Shown: positions 17,671 to 26,403 of the stretch, one piece after another
Numbering within the stretch: the first letter of the stretch is position 1
Layout of the letters: each line of letters opens with the position of its first letter
Made by a program: the position numbers and the translations under genes
Notes under the pieces: generated by a model
Seen by the model: only the letters and a program-made list of their open reading frames with translations
The model's database searches: none
What the model was told of the DNA's origin: nothing
NCBI GenBank assembly: GCA_944388705.1
Contig: CALXJU010000005.1
Coordinates: 1 to 61,528 of the forward strand
DNA length: 61,528 nucleotides
Origin: an uncultured Clostridia bacterium
GTDB lineage: Bacteria > Bacillota > Clostridia > TANB77 > CAG-508
Direction of reading: 5' to 3'

Positions 17671-20247
17671 TTACTTTGCTTGATATCTATACAATGTCCT
17701 AGTTTCTTCCTCGCCATTACTTCTAGTATCCAACCAATCTGTATATTTATAATAATTATATATTATAGTTTTATTTCTTGTCTGATATTTATAACTTCCT
17801 GTTGTAGATGAACTCTGCACGTACCATGAACTTAAAATACATTGGCTACATTTACTTCCATTTTTCAATCCTTTTATAGTTGAATCATTTGAAAATTCTT
17901 CTGTTGTTGTTAATGTATGTCTTTCTTTTAATAAAACTGTAACAGAAGAATTATTATCATCTAAATTTACAGTCTTATCTGATGCTACTCCTTCATATAC
18001 AACTCCAGTTGAATTATTTTTGGTTTTTGTATGCCAATGATAATATACATATGTTGTTACTGCATCAGAAGATGTTATTCTTAAAGTATCTGATTCATTT
18101 GGTTTAGTTTTGCTTGATTTTATAGAACTCCAATCTGAATATGAAACTGTATTTACTCCATTTTGTATCCAACCATTTAAACTATTACTTGTAGAAGTTG
18201 TATATGTTTTATATCTATATTGAGTTTTTGTTTCTATATTATAATTATTTGCTGTAACTCCACTTGGTAAACTTTCTACCCATCCTGACCATTCCTTATT
18301 TTGACTATCACTATTATTACTTGGACTATTAGTTTGTTGAGTATTTTGATTATTATTATTTGTTGTTTGGTCATCATTATTTGTATTATTATTATTATTG
18401 TTATCTTGTCCTTGAAGTTCTGCTCCTAAACTAACTAACACTTCTATAGTCATTCCTAAGTTAACTTCTTGACCTTCTGGTATCATCTGACTTATTATTA
18501 TATCTTTTTCTACATCATTACTATATTGCCCTGTTGCATTTATTGGTAATCCCATCGATGTTAATTGTTGTATTGCATCATTTATATTCATTCCTACTAC
18601 ATTTGGTACTACTACTTTTTGTTTTGATACTGCTACTTTTATTGTTACTGTTGTTCCTTTTGCTACTTCTTGATTTTCTTGTATTGATTGTTCTAATACT
18701 TTTCCTATTTGTGTTTCATCTTCTACTTCTTCATATTCATATTGTATTTCTAATTCTAATTCATCTATTTTTTGTGTTGCTTCTTCACTTGTCAATCCTA
18801 CAACTTGAATCATTCTTACATTTTCTATTACTGGTACTTGTTCTTCTTCTTTTTTGAATTTTGGAATAAATATAATTCCCAATACTATTAAAATTACTAG
18901 TAATGCTAGAATTATTTTATATCTATTATTTTTTATCTTTATCCATATTGGACTTTTGATTTTCTCTTCTTTTTTTGGTCTTTCTTGTTCTTCTACTGGT
19001 TCTTCTTGCACTTCTTCAGTAGGAATTTCATTTTGTTCTTTTTCCTCGATGTCTGTCTCTTGATTTACAGATTGTTCTTCTTTCACATTTTCTGTAATTT
19101 CTTCCACAGGTTGTTCAGGTATTTGTTCTACATTTATTTGTTCATTTACAATTTCATTAACTCCAATACCAACTGTCATTTCTAATTTATCTTTTGCTGT
19201 TTCATCTTCAAAAACACTTAAAGTTCCATTATGACTATCTGATTTTGTATTTTCTATAAATAATTTATTCATCTGTTTTTCATTAAAATCAAATAATGTT
19301 TTGGGCTTATCTATTTGGTCATATACTTTTTGTAAATCTGTTTTCAATTCTGTTGCACTTGAATATCTATCTTTTGGATAATAACTACATGCTTTTAATA
19401 TTATTTCTGCAATCTCTCTTGGTGCATTTTGTGGTGCCGGCATTTTTTCTCCTGATATTCTTTTATATAGTGCTTCTTCTCTTGAATCTATAGTTATTTT
19501 TTCTGGATAATTTGGTAAAAATGGTAATCTGTTATAATTAAAATATCTGTATAACATTATTCCCAATGAATATATATCAACTGTTCTATTTCCTTTTTCA
19601 TTTTTATATAGTTCTGGCGCCATATAATTTTCTGTTCCTTTTTTAGACATATTTGAAACAGTTTTTTCTATATGTTTTGCTATACCAAAATCCCCTACTT
19701 TGTAAATTCCTTTTTTATTTACAAATATGTTGTCAGGTTTTATATCTCTATGTACTACATTGTTTTCTTCACAATCTTCTAATGCTGTTGCTACATCTAT
19801 TGCCATTTTTAGAATTTCTTTATCTGTAATGTTATTTTCTAAAATATATGCATCTAAGTTTTTTAGTAATTCCATTCTTATATTTATTATCCAGCCAATT
19901 TCATTTTTCTTTTTGTTGATTTCATAATCTTCTATTGTTACAATATTTTCACTGTCTTTAAATATAGACATGAATTTAATTTCTTCTACCCATTTTTGAA
20001 CAGTATTTTCATAATAACTAGTTATATCATTTTGTGTCATTCCTTCTGTTTTTAATGTCTGAATTTCTGCTTTTGTTTGTGGTATTTCTATTTGTTTTAT
20101 TGCTGAATATGTTGCTATTCCAAACTCTTCTTTTTTCGCTTTATATACTTTTCCGTATGAGCCTTCACCTATTAATTCTTCTTCTTTCCATTGCTCATTA
20201 AAAAATGTTTTTACCTCTTGTTCTTTTTTGCGTTTTTTTCCAAACAT
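17671..20247 (-). CDS. PASTA Ser/Thr protein kinase, copy 1 of a tandem pair
   Basis: An 858-residue paralogue of the adjacent kinase, with the same order: intact kinase domain (GEGSYG, AIK, HRDIKPDN, DFG, APE), divergent acidic linker, one membrane helix, two PASTA domains, Asn/Thr-rich spacer, ectodomain. The ectodomain shares the motif EWSGWVESLPSGV and a CSQC pair with its twin, but the middle is different and ends TDWLDTRS...RTLYRYQAK. PASTA domains normally sense peptidoglycan fragments. The membrane helix/PASTA block is nearly identical in DNA to copy 2, while the linker and ectodomain differ, which suggests recent duplication or gene conversion. Confidence 0.92.
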   Translation of the reverse strand: MFGKKRKKEQEVKTFFNEQWKEEELIGEGSYGKVYKAKKEEFGIATYSAIKQIEIPQTKAEIQTLKTEGMTQNDITSYYENTVQKWVEEIKFMSIFKDSENIVTIEDYEINKKKNEIGWIINIRMELLKNLDAYILENNITDKEILKMAIDVATALEDCEENNVVHRDIKPDNIFVNKKGIYKVGDFGIAKHIEKTVSNMSKKGTENYMAPELYKNEKGNRTVDIYSLGIMLYRYFNYNRLPFLPNYPEKITIDSREEALYKRISGEKMPAPQNAPREIAEIILKACSYYPKDRYSSATELKTDLQKVYDQIDKPKTLFDFNEKQMNKLFIENTKSDSHNGTLSVFEDETAKDKLEMTVGIGVNEIVNEQINVEQIPEQPVEEITENVKEEQSVNQETDIEEKEQNEIPTEEVQEEPVEEQERPKKEEKIKSPIWIKIKNNRYKIILALLVILIVLGIIFIPKFKKEEEQVPVIENVRMIQVVGLTSEEATQKIDELELEIQYEYEEVEDETQIGKVLEQSIQENQEVAKGTTVTIKVAVSKQKVVVPNVVGMNINDAIQQLTSMGLPINATGQYSNDVEKDIIISQMIPEGQEVNLGMTIEVLVSLGAELQGQDNNNNNNTNNDDQTTNNNNQNTQQTNSPSNNSDSQNKEWSGWVESLPSGVTANNYNIETKTQYRYKTYTTSTSNSLNGWIQNGVNTVSYSDWSSIKSSKTKPNESDTLRITSSDAVTTYVYYHWHTKTKNNSTGVVYEGVASDKTVNLDDNNSSVTVLLKERHTLTTTEEFSNDSTIKGLKNGSKCSQCILSSWYVQSSSTTGSYKYQTRNKTIIYNYYKYTDWLDTRSNGEEETRTLYRYQAK

Positions 20248-20259
20248 CTTTCTTCCCCC

Positions 20260-21330
20260 TTATTTTGGAAATACTTTTATTGTTTTATTGTATAATATTT
20301 GTCCATCTTTATCTTTTATTGTAATTGTACTTGTTCCTTCTTTTTTGGCTATTATTTTTCCATCATTATATTCAATATTATCATTATTTATTTCTATTTC
20401 TGCCTTGCCTTCATATTCAAATTCATAACTTTGTCCAACTATTACAGAACCTGGATATTCATCTTTTATAATTTTAAATTCATTTCCTTTCATCATCATT
20501 GAAAATATTATAATAGCTACTATTAAAACAACTATTATAGGTATTATTTTTTTATAATTTTTACCTTTGTTTTTTTGTATTTCTAATACTATTACTGTTA
20601 TATTGTCTGTTCCGCCTCTTTCTAGTGCAATTCTTATTAATTCTTCTACTATTTCTTTTACTTCTCTTTTTTGTGATAATATTACTTCTATTTCTCTATC
20701 TTCTAACATATCTGTTAGACCATCACTACATATTAATATTTTTTCATATTCATCATATTCTATTTTATTTATATATGGTTTTAATATCATTTCATCTTTT
20801 CTTATTCCTAAATGTTGTGTTAGTCTTGCTTTATGTCCTGTATTTATTTGTAATCTTTCTTGCATTTTTGCTTCTGTATGGTCTTCTGATATTTGTTCTA
20901 ATGTTTTTCCTTTTAAACCATATATTCTACTATCTCCAATATTACAAACACTAATTTTGTCTTTTAAAAATTGAGTTGCTGCTATTGTAGTTCCCATTCT
21001 AGCATTACCACTCATTTCTTCACATATTTTTCTATTTGCTTCTTCTATATATTCTCTCCATCTGAATTCTCTATTAACATTTTTTTGTATATATTCTTTT
21101 AATGTTGATGTTGCTAAATATGACGCTCTTTCTCCTCTTACTTCTCCACCCATTCCATCAAAAACCGCACATATTATGTTATCTATGTTTTCAAATTGCA
21201 TAGTTAATGTTTTACTATTTCCTTCATTTTCTTCTTTTAATGTTTTAAAATTAAAATAATAATTATCTTCATTATTTTTTCTTACTTTTCCTATTACTGA
21301 CTTACATGCACCATTTATTATATAACTCAT
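20260..21330 (-). CDS. Membrane-anchored PP2C protein phosphatase
   Basis: Removes phosphate from Ser/Thr, here presumably opposing the two kinases. Metal-binding PP2C motifs are all present: NNEDN near the start, DGMGG, GDSR, CSDGLTD and GGTDN. Unlike cytosolic PrpC/Stp, it continues into a membrane helix (about 258-280, IIPIIVVLIVAIIIF). A small extracellular bacterial-Ig-like domain ends it (GQSYEFEYEG...AKKEGTSTITIKD). The start at 21330 (MSYIING) follows AAGGAG; the longer frame has no ribosome site. It is the first gene of the secretion operon, 12 nt before kinase copy 1. Confidence 0.9.
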   Translation of the reverse strand: MSYIINGACKSVIGKVRKNNEDNYYFNFKTLKEENEGNSKTLTMQFENIDNIICAVFDGMGGEVRGERASYLATSTLKEYIQKNVNREFRWREYIEEANRKICEEMSGNARMGTTIAATQFLKDKISVCNIGDSRIYGLKGKTLEQISEDHTEAKMQERLQINTGHKARLTQHLGIRKDEMILKPYINKIEYDEYEKILICSDGLTDMLEDREIEVILSQKREVKEIVEELIRIALERGGTDNITVIVLEIQKNKGKNYKKIIPIIVVLIVAIIIFSMMMKGNEFKIIKDEYPGSVIVGQSYEFEYEGKAEIEINNDNIEYNDGKIIAKKEGTSTITIKDKDGQILYNKTIKVFPK

Positions 21331-21355
21331 TTTTTTCTCCTTTTCTTCAGTATTA

Positions 21356-21384
21356 GTTATATCACAAATTACTTTTTTATACAA
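21356..21384 (-). promoter_or_regulatory. Predicted promoter of the type VII secretion operon
   Basis: On the minus strand TTGTAT (-35) and TATAAC (-10) are separated by exactly 17 bp, about 25 bp ahead of the phosphatase start and just after a terminator. No other good promoter is visible before essC, so it could drive the whole operon. Confidence 0.55.
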
Positions 21385-21427
21385 TGTTTTTTGTTGTTTT
21401 TTTATGTCTTTTTTTGACATTCAAAAA

Positions 21428-21452
21428 GCGATGTATTTATAATTTACATCGC
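21428..21452 (-). terminator. Rho-independent terminator
   Basis: The stem GCGATGTA/TACATCGC is followed, on the minus strand, by a T run. It separates the small cysteine-rich membrane gene from the secretion operon. Confidence 0.85.
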
Positions 21453-21470
21453 CTATTTATATCCTATTTT

Positions 21471-21731
21471 TTAACAACAACAATTTTTCTTTTTATCACT
21501 TTTCTTACAACATATTAAAGCTACTATAGCTATTATTAATAAAATTAATAGTGTAATTATTAGAGTTATTGTAGCACCTATTCCTAATAAAGCTATAAGT
21601 CCAAATATTGTTCCAAAAAATACTCCAACAAAAAATGATAATAATACAGATATTATTGCTATTATTATCCATAAACATGAACAATCTTTTTTTCTGTCTT
21701 TTTTACAATATATTTCTACTTGTGGTTCCAT
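21471..21731 (-). CDS. Small cysteine-rich two-helix membrane protein
   Basis: About 86 residues with two hydrophobic helices (LWIIIAIISVLLSFFVGVFFG and IGATITLIITLLILLIIAIVAL). They are flanked by short basic, Cys-containing ends (CKKDRKKDCSC and CCKKSDKKKNCCC). I do not recognise the family. The start at 21731 is set by GGAGG 9 nt upstream; an in-frame GTG overlaps that site. The terminal Cys cluster could bind metal or be acylated, which is speculation. It is a single-gene unit. Confidence 0.6.
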   Translation of the reverse strand: MEPQVEIYCKKDRKKDCSCLWIIIAIISVLLSFFVGVFFGTIFGLIALLGIGATITLIITLLILLIIAIVALICCKKSDKKKNCCC

Positions 21732-21796
21732 AATCTTTAGCACCTCCAGTACTAATATATATTATGTTTTTATTTGACTGTTTGTGCATTTTTTTA

Positions 21797-21825
21797 TTGT
21801 AAAATCTAATTAATTGTAGTATAAT
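21797..21825 (+). promoter_or_regulatory. Predicted sigma-A promoter of tsaB-rimI
   Basis: TTGTAA and TATAAT with a 17-bp spacer, 28 bp before the tsaB start. Confidence 0.65.
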
Positions 21826-21853
21826 AATTGAAAATGTAAATTATGGAGGAATT

Positions 21854-22534
21854 ATGAAAATACTTAGTATAGATACAGCAAGTAATTTATGTACTGTTGC
21901 ATTATTAGAAAATAAAACTTGTGTAAAAGAACTAATTGTAAATGATGCTAGAAATCATTCTGAAAAAATTATGCCTTTAATTGAACAACTTTTTACAGAA
22001 ACTAACTCATCTTTAAAAAATATAGATTTAATTGTATGTAATAAAGGACCTGGTTCTTTTACAGGCATCCGCATTGGAACTGGTACTGTTTTAGCTTTTA
22101 GAGACAGTCTAAATATAGATTGTATTGGTATTAGTTCTCTTGAAGCTTTAGCATATAATACTAGTTCAGAAGGATTAATCTGTTCTTTAATTGACGCCAA
22201 AAATAATAATGTTTATTATGGATTATTTGAATTAAAAAATGGTGTTTATTCTAAAATTGGAGATTTTAGTTTTAAAAATATTAATGACATTGTTCCATTA
22301 TTAAACAAATACTCTGAACCAATTACTTTTGTTGGTGATGGTGCTGTTTCATATAAAAATTTTATTACTAGTAATTTTAAAAATTGTAATTTTTGTGAAA
22401 AAAATGACTTAAGTAGTTATTCACTTGGATGTGCAGGATTTGATAATTACAATAAAGGTATAAAGGATGATATTATGCCACTATACTTAAGAAAATCACA
22501 AGCGGAAAGGGCCTTAGAAGAGAAAGGTAGGTAA
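21854..22534 (+). CDS. tsaB: tRNA threonylcarbamoyladenosine biosynthesis protein TsaB
   Basis: Scaffold partner of TsaD and TsaE in making t6A at position 37 of ANN-decoding tRNAs. The N-terminal ASKHA-type start is MKILSIDTASNLCTVALLE, and the conserved KGPGSFTGIRIGT follows. Length (226 aa) fits the YeaZ family. It is followed by rimI 4 nt downstream. The tsaD gene often found next is not present here. Confidence 0.95.
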   Translation: MKILSIDTASNLCTVALLENKTCVKELIVNDARNHSEKIMPLIEQLFTETNSSLKNIDLIVCNKGPGSFTGIRIGTGTVLAFRDSLNIDCIGISSLEALAYNTSSEGLICSLIDAKNNNVYYGLFELKNGVYSKIGDFSFKNINDIVPLLNKYSEPITFVGDGAVSYKNFITSNFKNCNFCEKNDLSSYSLGCAGFDNYNKGIKDDIMPLYLRKSQAERALEEKGR

Positions 22535-22538
22535 AATT

Positions 22539-22973
22539 ATGGAAATTACTGAAATGACTTTAACTGACTTAGAACAAATGAAAAATACCTTATATTCCGA
22601 TTTTGATAATTTTTGGAGTTATAATGTTTTAAAACAAGAACTTGAAAATGAAAATACTACTTATATTATTGCAAAAGAGAATAATGAAGTTGTTGGTTTT
22701 GCTGGAATTTCTGTTTGTCTTGACGAAGCTACTCTTAATAATATTGTAGTAAAAAAATCTTGTCGTGGTCGTGGGATTGGTGGAGAATTGTTAGATTCTT
22801 TATTAGATATTTGTGGAGATTTAAACATGAAATCTCTTACTTTAGAAGTCAATGTTTCTAATACTCCTGCAATCAAATTATATGAGAAATTCGGCTTTAA
22901 AAATTTAGGTTTAAGAAAAAAATATTATAATAATTCACAAGATGCAATTATTATGACAAAATATGATATTTAA
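22539..22973 (+). CDS. rimI: Ribosomal-protein-alanine N-acetyltransferase RimI
   Basis: GNAT acetyltransferase, 144 residues. The acetyl-CoA binding motif is VKKSCRGRGIGGELLDSLL (motif A, R/Q-x-x-G-x-G/A). SLTLEVNVSNTPAIKLYEKFGF is typical of RimI. It acetylates the N-terminal Ala of a ribosomal protein or related substrates. The coupling with tsaB is the usual order in Firmicutes. Confidence 0.92.
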   Translation: MEITEMTLTDLEQMKNTLYSDFDNFWSYNVLKQELENENTTYIIAKENNEVVGFAGISVCLDEATLNNIVVKKSCRGRGIGGELLDSLLDICGDLNMKSLTLEVNVSNTPAIKLYEKFGFKNLGLRKKYYNNSQDAIIMTKYDI

Positions 22974-22979
22974 CAAAAG

Positions 22980-23166
22980 CGGACTGTTTGAAAGCGAACA
23001 GTCATCTTTAGTGTATTTCTAATATTTAATTTATAAAAGTTTATATATTACTATGGAATAAAGCCAAGACCCCCGACGAAAGCCCCAGCTATGTTTTGGC
23101 TATGGAATAGTAATATATAAACTTTTTATTTTAAATAAAAACTAAAAATGCCCAAAAGAGAACCGT
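22980..23166. repeat. Palindromic element D2 (relative of D1)
   Basis: It starts with a small hairpin, GACTGTT/AACAGTC, that probably terminates rimI. It then has a core nearly identical in layout to D1: 23036-23054 pairs with 23107-23125, inner pairs AGCCAA/TTGGCT, and loop AGACCCCCGACGAAAGCCC. Two inner base pairs differ from D1 on both sides (G-C to A-T, T-A to C-G), so pairing is preserved. It ends in an AGAGAACCGTT REP-like end. Confidence 0.78.
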
Positions 23167-23172
23167 TAATTT

Positions 23173-23973
23173 TTAAACAAATTTTTCTACTTTTATTATA
23201 GTTCTACCACTTTTAGTTTGTCCTACTAATTCTTTTATATAAAATCTTCCTTTCCCTCTAATTGTAACAATGTCTCCTGGTTTTATTTGTTTAGTTTTTT
23301 TAGTCTCATTTTGAAAATTTATAAAAACTCTTTCCATATTTATTATTTCCAATGCTTTATTCCTTGAACATCTTGCTAGTTCTGAAATAACATTATCTAA
23401 CCTTAAAGATGAAACTATTATATCTAATTCTTCTTTTTTTACTTCTACTTTTCTTAAATTTTCTATTTGTTCTACTGTAATTTTAGATTTAGAAAACCTA
23501 GTTAAACTATTTAAATTTTCTAATAAAAATTTTGTAATATCTTTATCAACTATTATATCTGCTCCATCTTGAGATACTATTATGTCACCTACTTTTTCTC
23601 TTTTTACTCCTAATTTTATTACTGCTCCCAAATAGTCTCTATGTGAATATTTTCCTTTTAAATCATCTGGTAATTGTATTCTAACTATATTTACTATATT
23701 ACTTAGATTTTTTGAAACAACTTCTGTATTAAATTTCTCTGGATATATTACATACATTTTTCTTTCTGCTTGTTCAAATCCTCCATAAGTCATATAATTT
23801 GTAATTTTGATTTTATTTATAAATTTTTGTACTAATTCAATTTGTGACATATCTAAAAAATCAGTGTGTTCTATTTTATTTTTATTTTCTACTGCTTCTA
23901 CTTTATCTAAAATTTGTGCCAATAAAATTTTGTCATCTTTTTCTCTATATTCATTTAAAATGTCTCTATTCAT
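23173..23973 (-). CDS. ylmH: YlmH-family S4 RNA-binding protein
   Basis: 266 residues. The N-terminal YlmH domain includes NYMTYGGFEQAERKMYVIYP. The C-terminal S4 domain is around LRLDNVISELARCSRNKALEI and GDIVTIRGKGRFYI. YlmH proteins act in ribosome quality control on stalled 50S subunits. The start overlaps the end of the patatin gene by 8 nt. The YlmH gene normally sits near cell-division genes; here it does not. Confidence 0.92.
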   Translation of the reverse strand: MNRDILNEYREKDDKILLAQILDKVEAVENKNKIEHTDFLDMSQIELVQKFINKIKITNYMTYGGFEQAERKMYVIYPEKFNTEVVSKNLSNIVNIVRIQLPDDLKGKYSHRDYLGAVIKLGVKREKVGDIIVSQDGADIIVDKDITKFLLENLNSLTRFSKSKITVEQIENLRKVEVKKEELDIIVSSLRLDNVISELARCSRNKALEIINMERVFINFQNETKKTKQIKPGDIVTIRGKGRFYIKELVGQTKSGRTIIKVEKFV

Positions 23974-25129
23974 GATTGCCCTCCATATAATTTCTAAGTT
24001 CTATTAATGCTTTTGCAGAAACTATATAATCTTTTACAAAATTAAATACATAATGTGATAATTTTGAGGCTGGTCTATCAAGATATATATCTTTTACAAG
24101 ACATATTCCTAATCCTTTATCAAATAATCTGTTAAGTCTTTTTCCTATTTGTATAAGATTTTCTTCTTTCATTTTGTTATATATATTTTCTGCAATTGTG
24201 TGTTTTTCATTTAGTTCTTTTATAAATTCTTCAAATGTGTATTCTCTATATTTATACATTTTATACATTTGTGCCGCATATTCTAAACCATATATTGTCT
24301 GTAAATTAAAGTTTTCTAGCATTTTTGCAAATTCTTCTGGCTTAAAATAATACATATGTCCTTGTAATTTGTTAAAACTTCTCATTGTGTCTAAATATCC
24401 TAGTTTCATATTATTGATTATTCTTTCATGATTGAATTCAAATATTCCACCTAATTCTTCTGTTGGCGATATCACTTTTACATATACATTTCTATCAAGT
24501 GTTTTTCTACTGAATCCTGCTCCTGCAATATCTGCTATTATTAGGTTTTTGTACCCTTTTTCTATTAACATATTTGATGGTGCATTATCATATAATCCTC
24601 CATCATAATATTCTTCATCTCCAATTTTTTGTGGCTTGAATATTGGGAAACATGAACTTGCTAATAAATAATCTACCATCTGTTCTTTTGGTATTTCATT
24701 TTTAAATTTTTGTAAAGGTGTTTTATTTTTTACTGAATATGCAACTAGTCCAAAATCTATTTCTGAATTATAAACTTTATCTACATCTATATAATGTTCT
24801 ATCATTTTTCTTAGAGGTGTATTGTCTATTCCTTTTTGTTTTGTATAACTTGTTGCTAAGTTTAATATATTTGATAAATCAAATATATCTTTTTGACTAT
24901 CTACTCCTTCTACATTCATTATATCTTTCATTTTTATATTTTCATACATTTTTACCGTTGTGAAAAAATCGTCTTGCAAAAACATTGCTCCATTTAATGC
25001 TCCTATTGATGTTCCTACTATTGCTGTTATTTTTATTCCTAATTCTTGCAATGCTTTCCATACTCCTACTTGATATGCTCCTCTTGTTCCTCCACCTACT
25101 AAAACTAAACCATATTCTTTATTTTCCAT
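23966..25129 (-). CDS. Patatin-like phospholipase
   Basis: 387-residue serine lipid acyl hydrolase. The oxyanion loop is GGGTRGAYQVGV (about 12-23), the nucleophile is in GTSIG (about 40-44), and the catalytic Asp is in DGGLYDN. The Ser-Asp dyad is therefore intact. There is no signal peptide, so it is probably cytoplasmic or peripheral. It is co-transcribed with ylmH downstream (overlap). The physiological lipid is unknown. Confidence 0.9.
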   Translation of the reverse strand: MENKEYGLVLVGGGTRGAYQVGVWKALQELGIKITAIVGTSIGALNGAMFLQDDFFTTVKMYENIKMKDIMNVEGVDSQKDIFDLSNILNLATSYTKQKGIDNTPLRKMIEHYIDVDKVYNSEIDFGLVAYSVKNKTPLQKFKNEIPKEQMVDYLLASSCFPIFKPQKIGDEEYYDGGLYDNAPSNMLIEKGYKNLIIADIAGAGFSRKTLDRNVYVKVISPTEELGGIFEFNHERIINNMKLGYLDTMRSFNKLQGHMYYFKPEEFAKMLENFNLQTIYGLEYAAQMYKMYKYREYTFEEFIKELNEKHTIAENIYNKMKEENLIQIGKRLNRLFDKGLGICLVKDIYLDRPASKLSHYVFNFVKDYIVSAKALIELRNYMEGNHE

Positions 25130-25208
25130 TTCTATTCCTTCTTATTTCTTTATTTTATGCACTTATTATAGCATATTTTAATTTGTGTAGTCAATTTATT
25201 AATATTCA

Positions 25209-25237
25209 TTGACTTTTAAATTTTAATAAAATATAAT
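25209..25237 (+). promoter_or_regulatory. Predicted sigma-A promoter of the PRPP synthetase gene
   Basis: TTGACT and TATAAT with an exact 17-bp spacer, 31 bp before the start codon. Confidence 0.75.
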
Positions 25238-25268
25238 CATGTTGAAAAATATCAATGGAGGTGGAAAA

Positions 25269-26351
25269 ATGTCGAAAAATAGTTTAGGCATTTTAGTTCT
25301 TGATAACTTTGAAGCCTTTGGGCAAAAAGTTCAAGAACATTTATCAAAAATTAGAAACACAGATGAAAATTTTTTAATCAATTTTACAGCTAGTAGATTT
25401 TCAAATGGAGAAGGAAAATTAGTTATTGAAGACACAGTTCGTGAAAAAAATTTATTTATTCTTTCTGATGTAGGAAACTATGATATAGAATATTTATATC
25501 ATGGCAAAAATCATTTTATGTCACCTGATGAACATTTTATGGATATCAAAAGAGCTATTTCAGCAACCTGTGGACATGCTTCAAAAATTTCAGTCGTTAT
25601 GCCTTTATTATATCATTCGAGACAACATAGACGAAAATCAAGAGAATCTTTAGATTGTGCAATAGCACTACAAGAATTAGAAAGATTAGGAGTTAGTAAT
25701 ATTATTACTTTTGATGCTCATGACCCTAATGTTTGTAATGCAATTCCAAACTTATCTTTTGATAACTTTTACCCTACAAATTGTGTTTTAACACAAATGA
25801 TTGAAGATGTCCCAGATATATTTGAAAATGTTTTAGTCATTAGTCCTGATATGGGTGCTATGGAGAGAGCCAGATATCATGCTGAATTAATTGGTTGTGA
25901 TGTAGGTGTATTTTATAAAAGACGTGATTTAAGTCAAGTTGTTAATGGTAAAAATCCTGTTGTTGCACATGTATATATGGGAACAGATGTGAAAGATAAA
26001 AATGTTTTGATTGTTGATGATATGATTGCTTCTGGCGGTTCTGTTCTAGATGTAGCAACAGAATTACGCAAAAATGGCGCAAAGAAAATTTATATTACTT
26101 GTACTTTTGCTTTATTTACAGAGGGTATAGATAAATTTAAAAAAGCCTATGATGATAACTTATTTGATGAATTATATACTACAAATTTATCTTATATTCC
26201 AAAAGAATATTCTGATTTAAATTGGTTTAATATTGTTGATTTATCAGAAATGGTTGCTCAAATTATTGATAGATTAGATAAAAAAGAATCAGTTAGTAGT
26301 TTCTTTAATGGAAAAAAGGCAATTATTAATAAAATTCAAAAATTAAATTAA
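25269..26351 (+). CDS. prs: Ribose-phosphate pyrophosphokinase (long clostridial type)
   Basis: Makes PRPP from ribose-5-phosphate and ATP for nucleotide synthesis. The PRPP-binding loop is VLIVDDMIASGGSVLDVA, and the metal/ATP motifs include FDAHDPN and PLLYHSRQHRR. At 360 residues it is about 45 longer than standard Prs, as in a long form I recall from Clostridia. The start at 25269 follows GGAGGTGGAAAA; the upstream ATG (MLKNING) has no ribosome site. Confidence 0.88.
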   Translation: MSKNSLGILVLDNFEAFGQKVQEHLSKIRNTDENFLINFTASRFSNGEGKLVIEDTVREKNLFILSDVGNYDIEYLYHGKNHFMSPDEHFMDIKRAISATCGHASKISVVMPLLYHSRQHRRKSRESLDCAIALQELERLGVSNIITFDAHDPNVCNAIPNLSFDNFYPTNCVLTQMIEDVPDIFENVLVISPDMGAMERARYHAELIGCDVGVFYKRRDLSQVVNGKNPVVAHVYMGTDVKDKNVLIVDDMIASGGSVLDVATELRKNGAKKIYITCTFALFTEGIDKFKKAYDDNLFDELYTTNLSYIPKEYSDLNWFNIVDLSEMVAQIIDRLDKKESVSSFFNGKKAIINKIQKLN

Positions 26352-26360
26352 CTTTTTTTT

Positions 26361-26403
26361 AATCGTATTCATAAAATATACTGGTGATTTTATGAATACG
26401 ATT
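26361..26403 (+). promoter_or_regulatory. Perfect 17-bp hairpin covering the start codon of the amidase gene
   Basis: 26361-26377 is the exact complement of 26387-26403, with a 9-nt loop ATACTGGTG. The 3' arm contains the ATG at 26392, and the only ribosome-site-like bases (GGTG) lie in the loop. It may sequester the start, terminate prs transcripts, or both. Confidence 0.65.

Noticed and set aside
16000-19000. Long direct repeats as a mobile element
   Set aside because: They are the shared membrane-helix/PASTA part of two tandem kinase genes, in frame in both.
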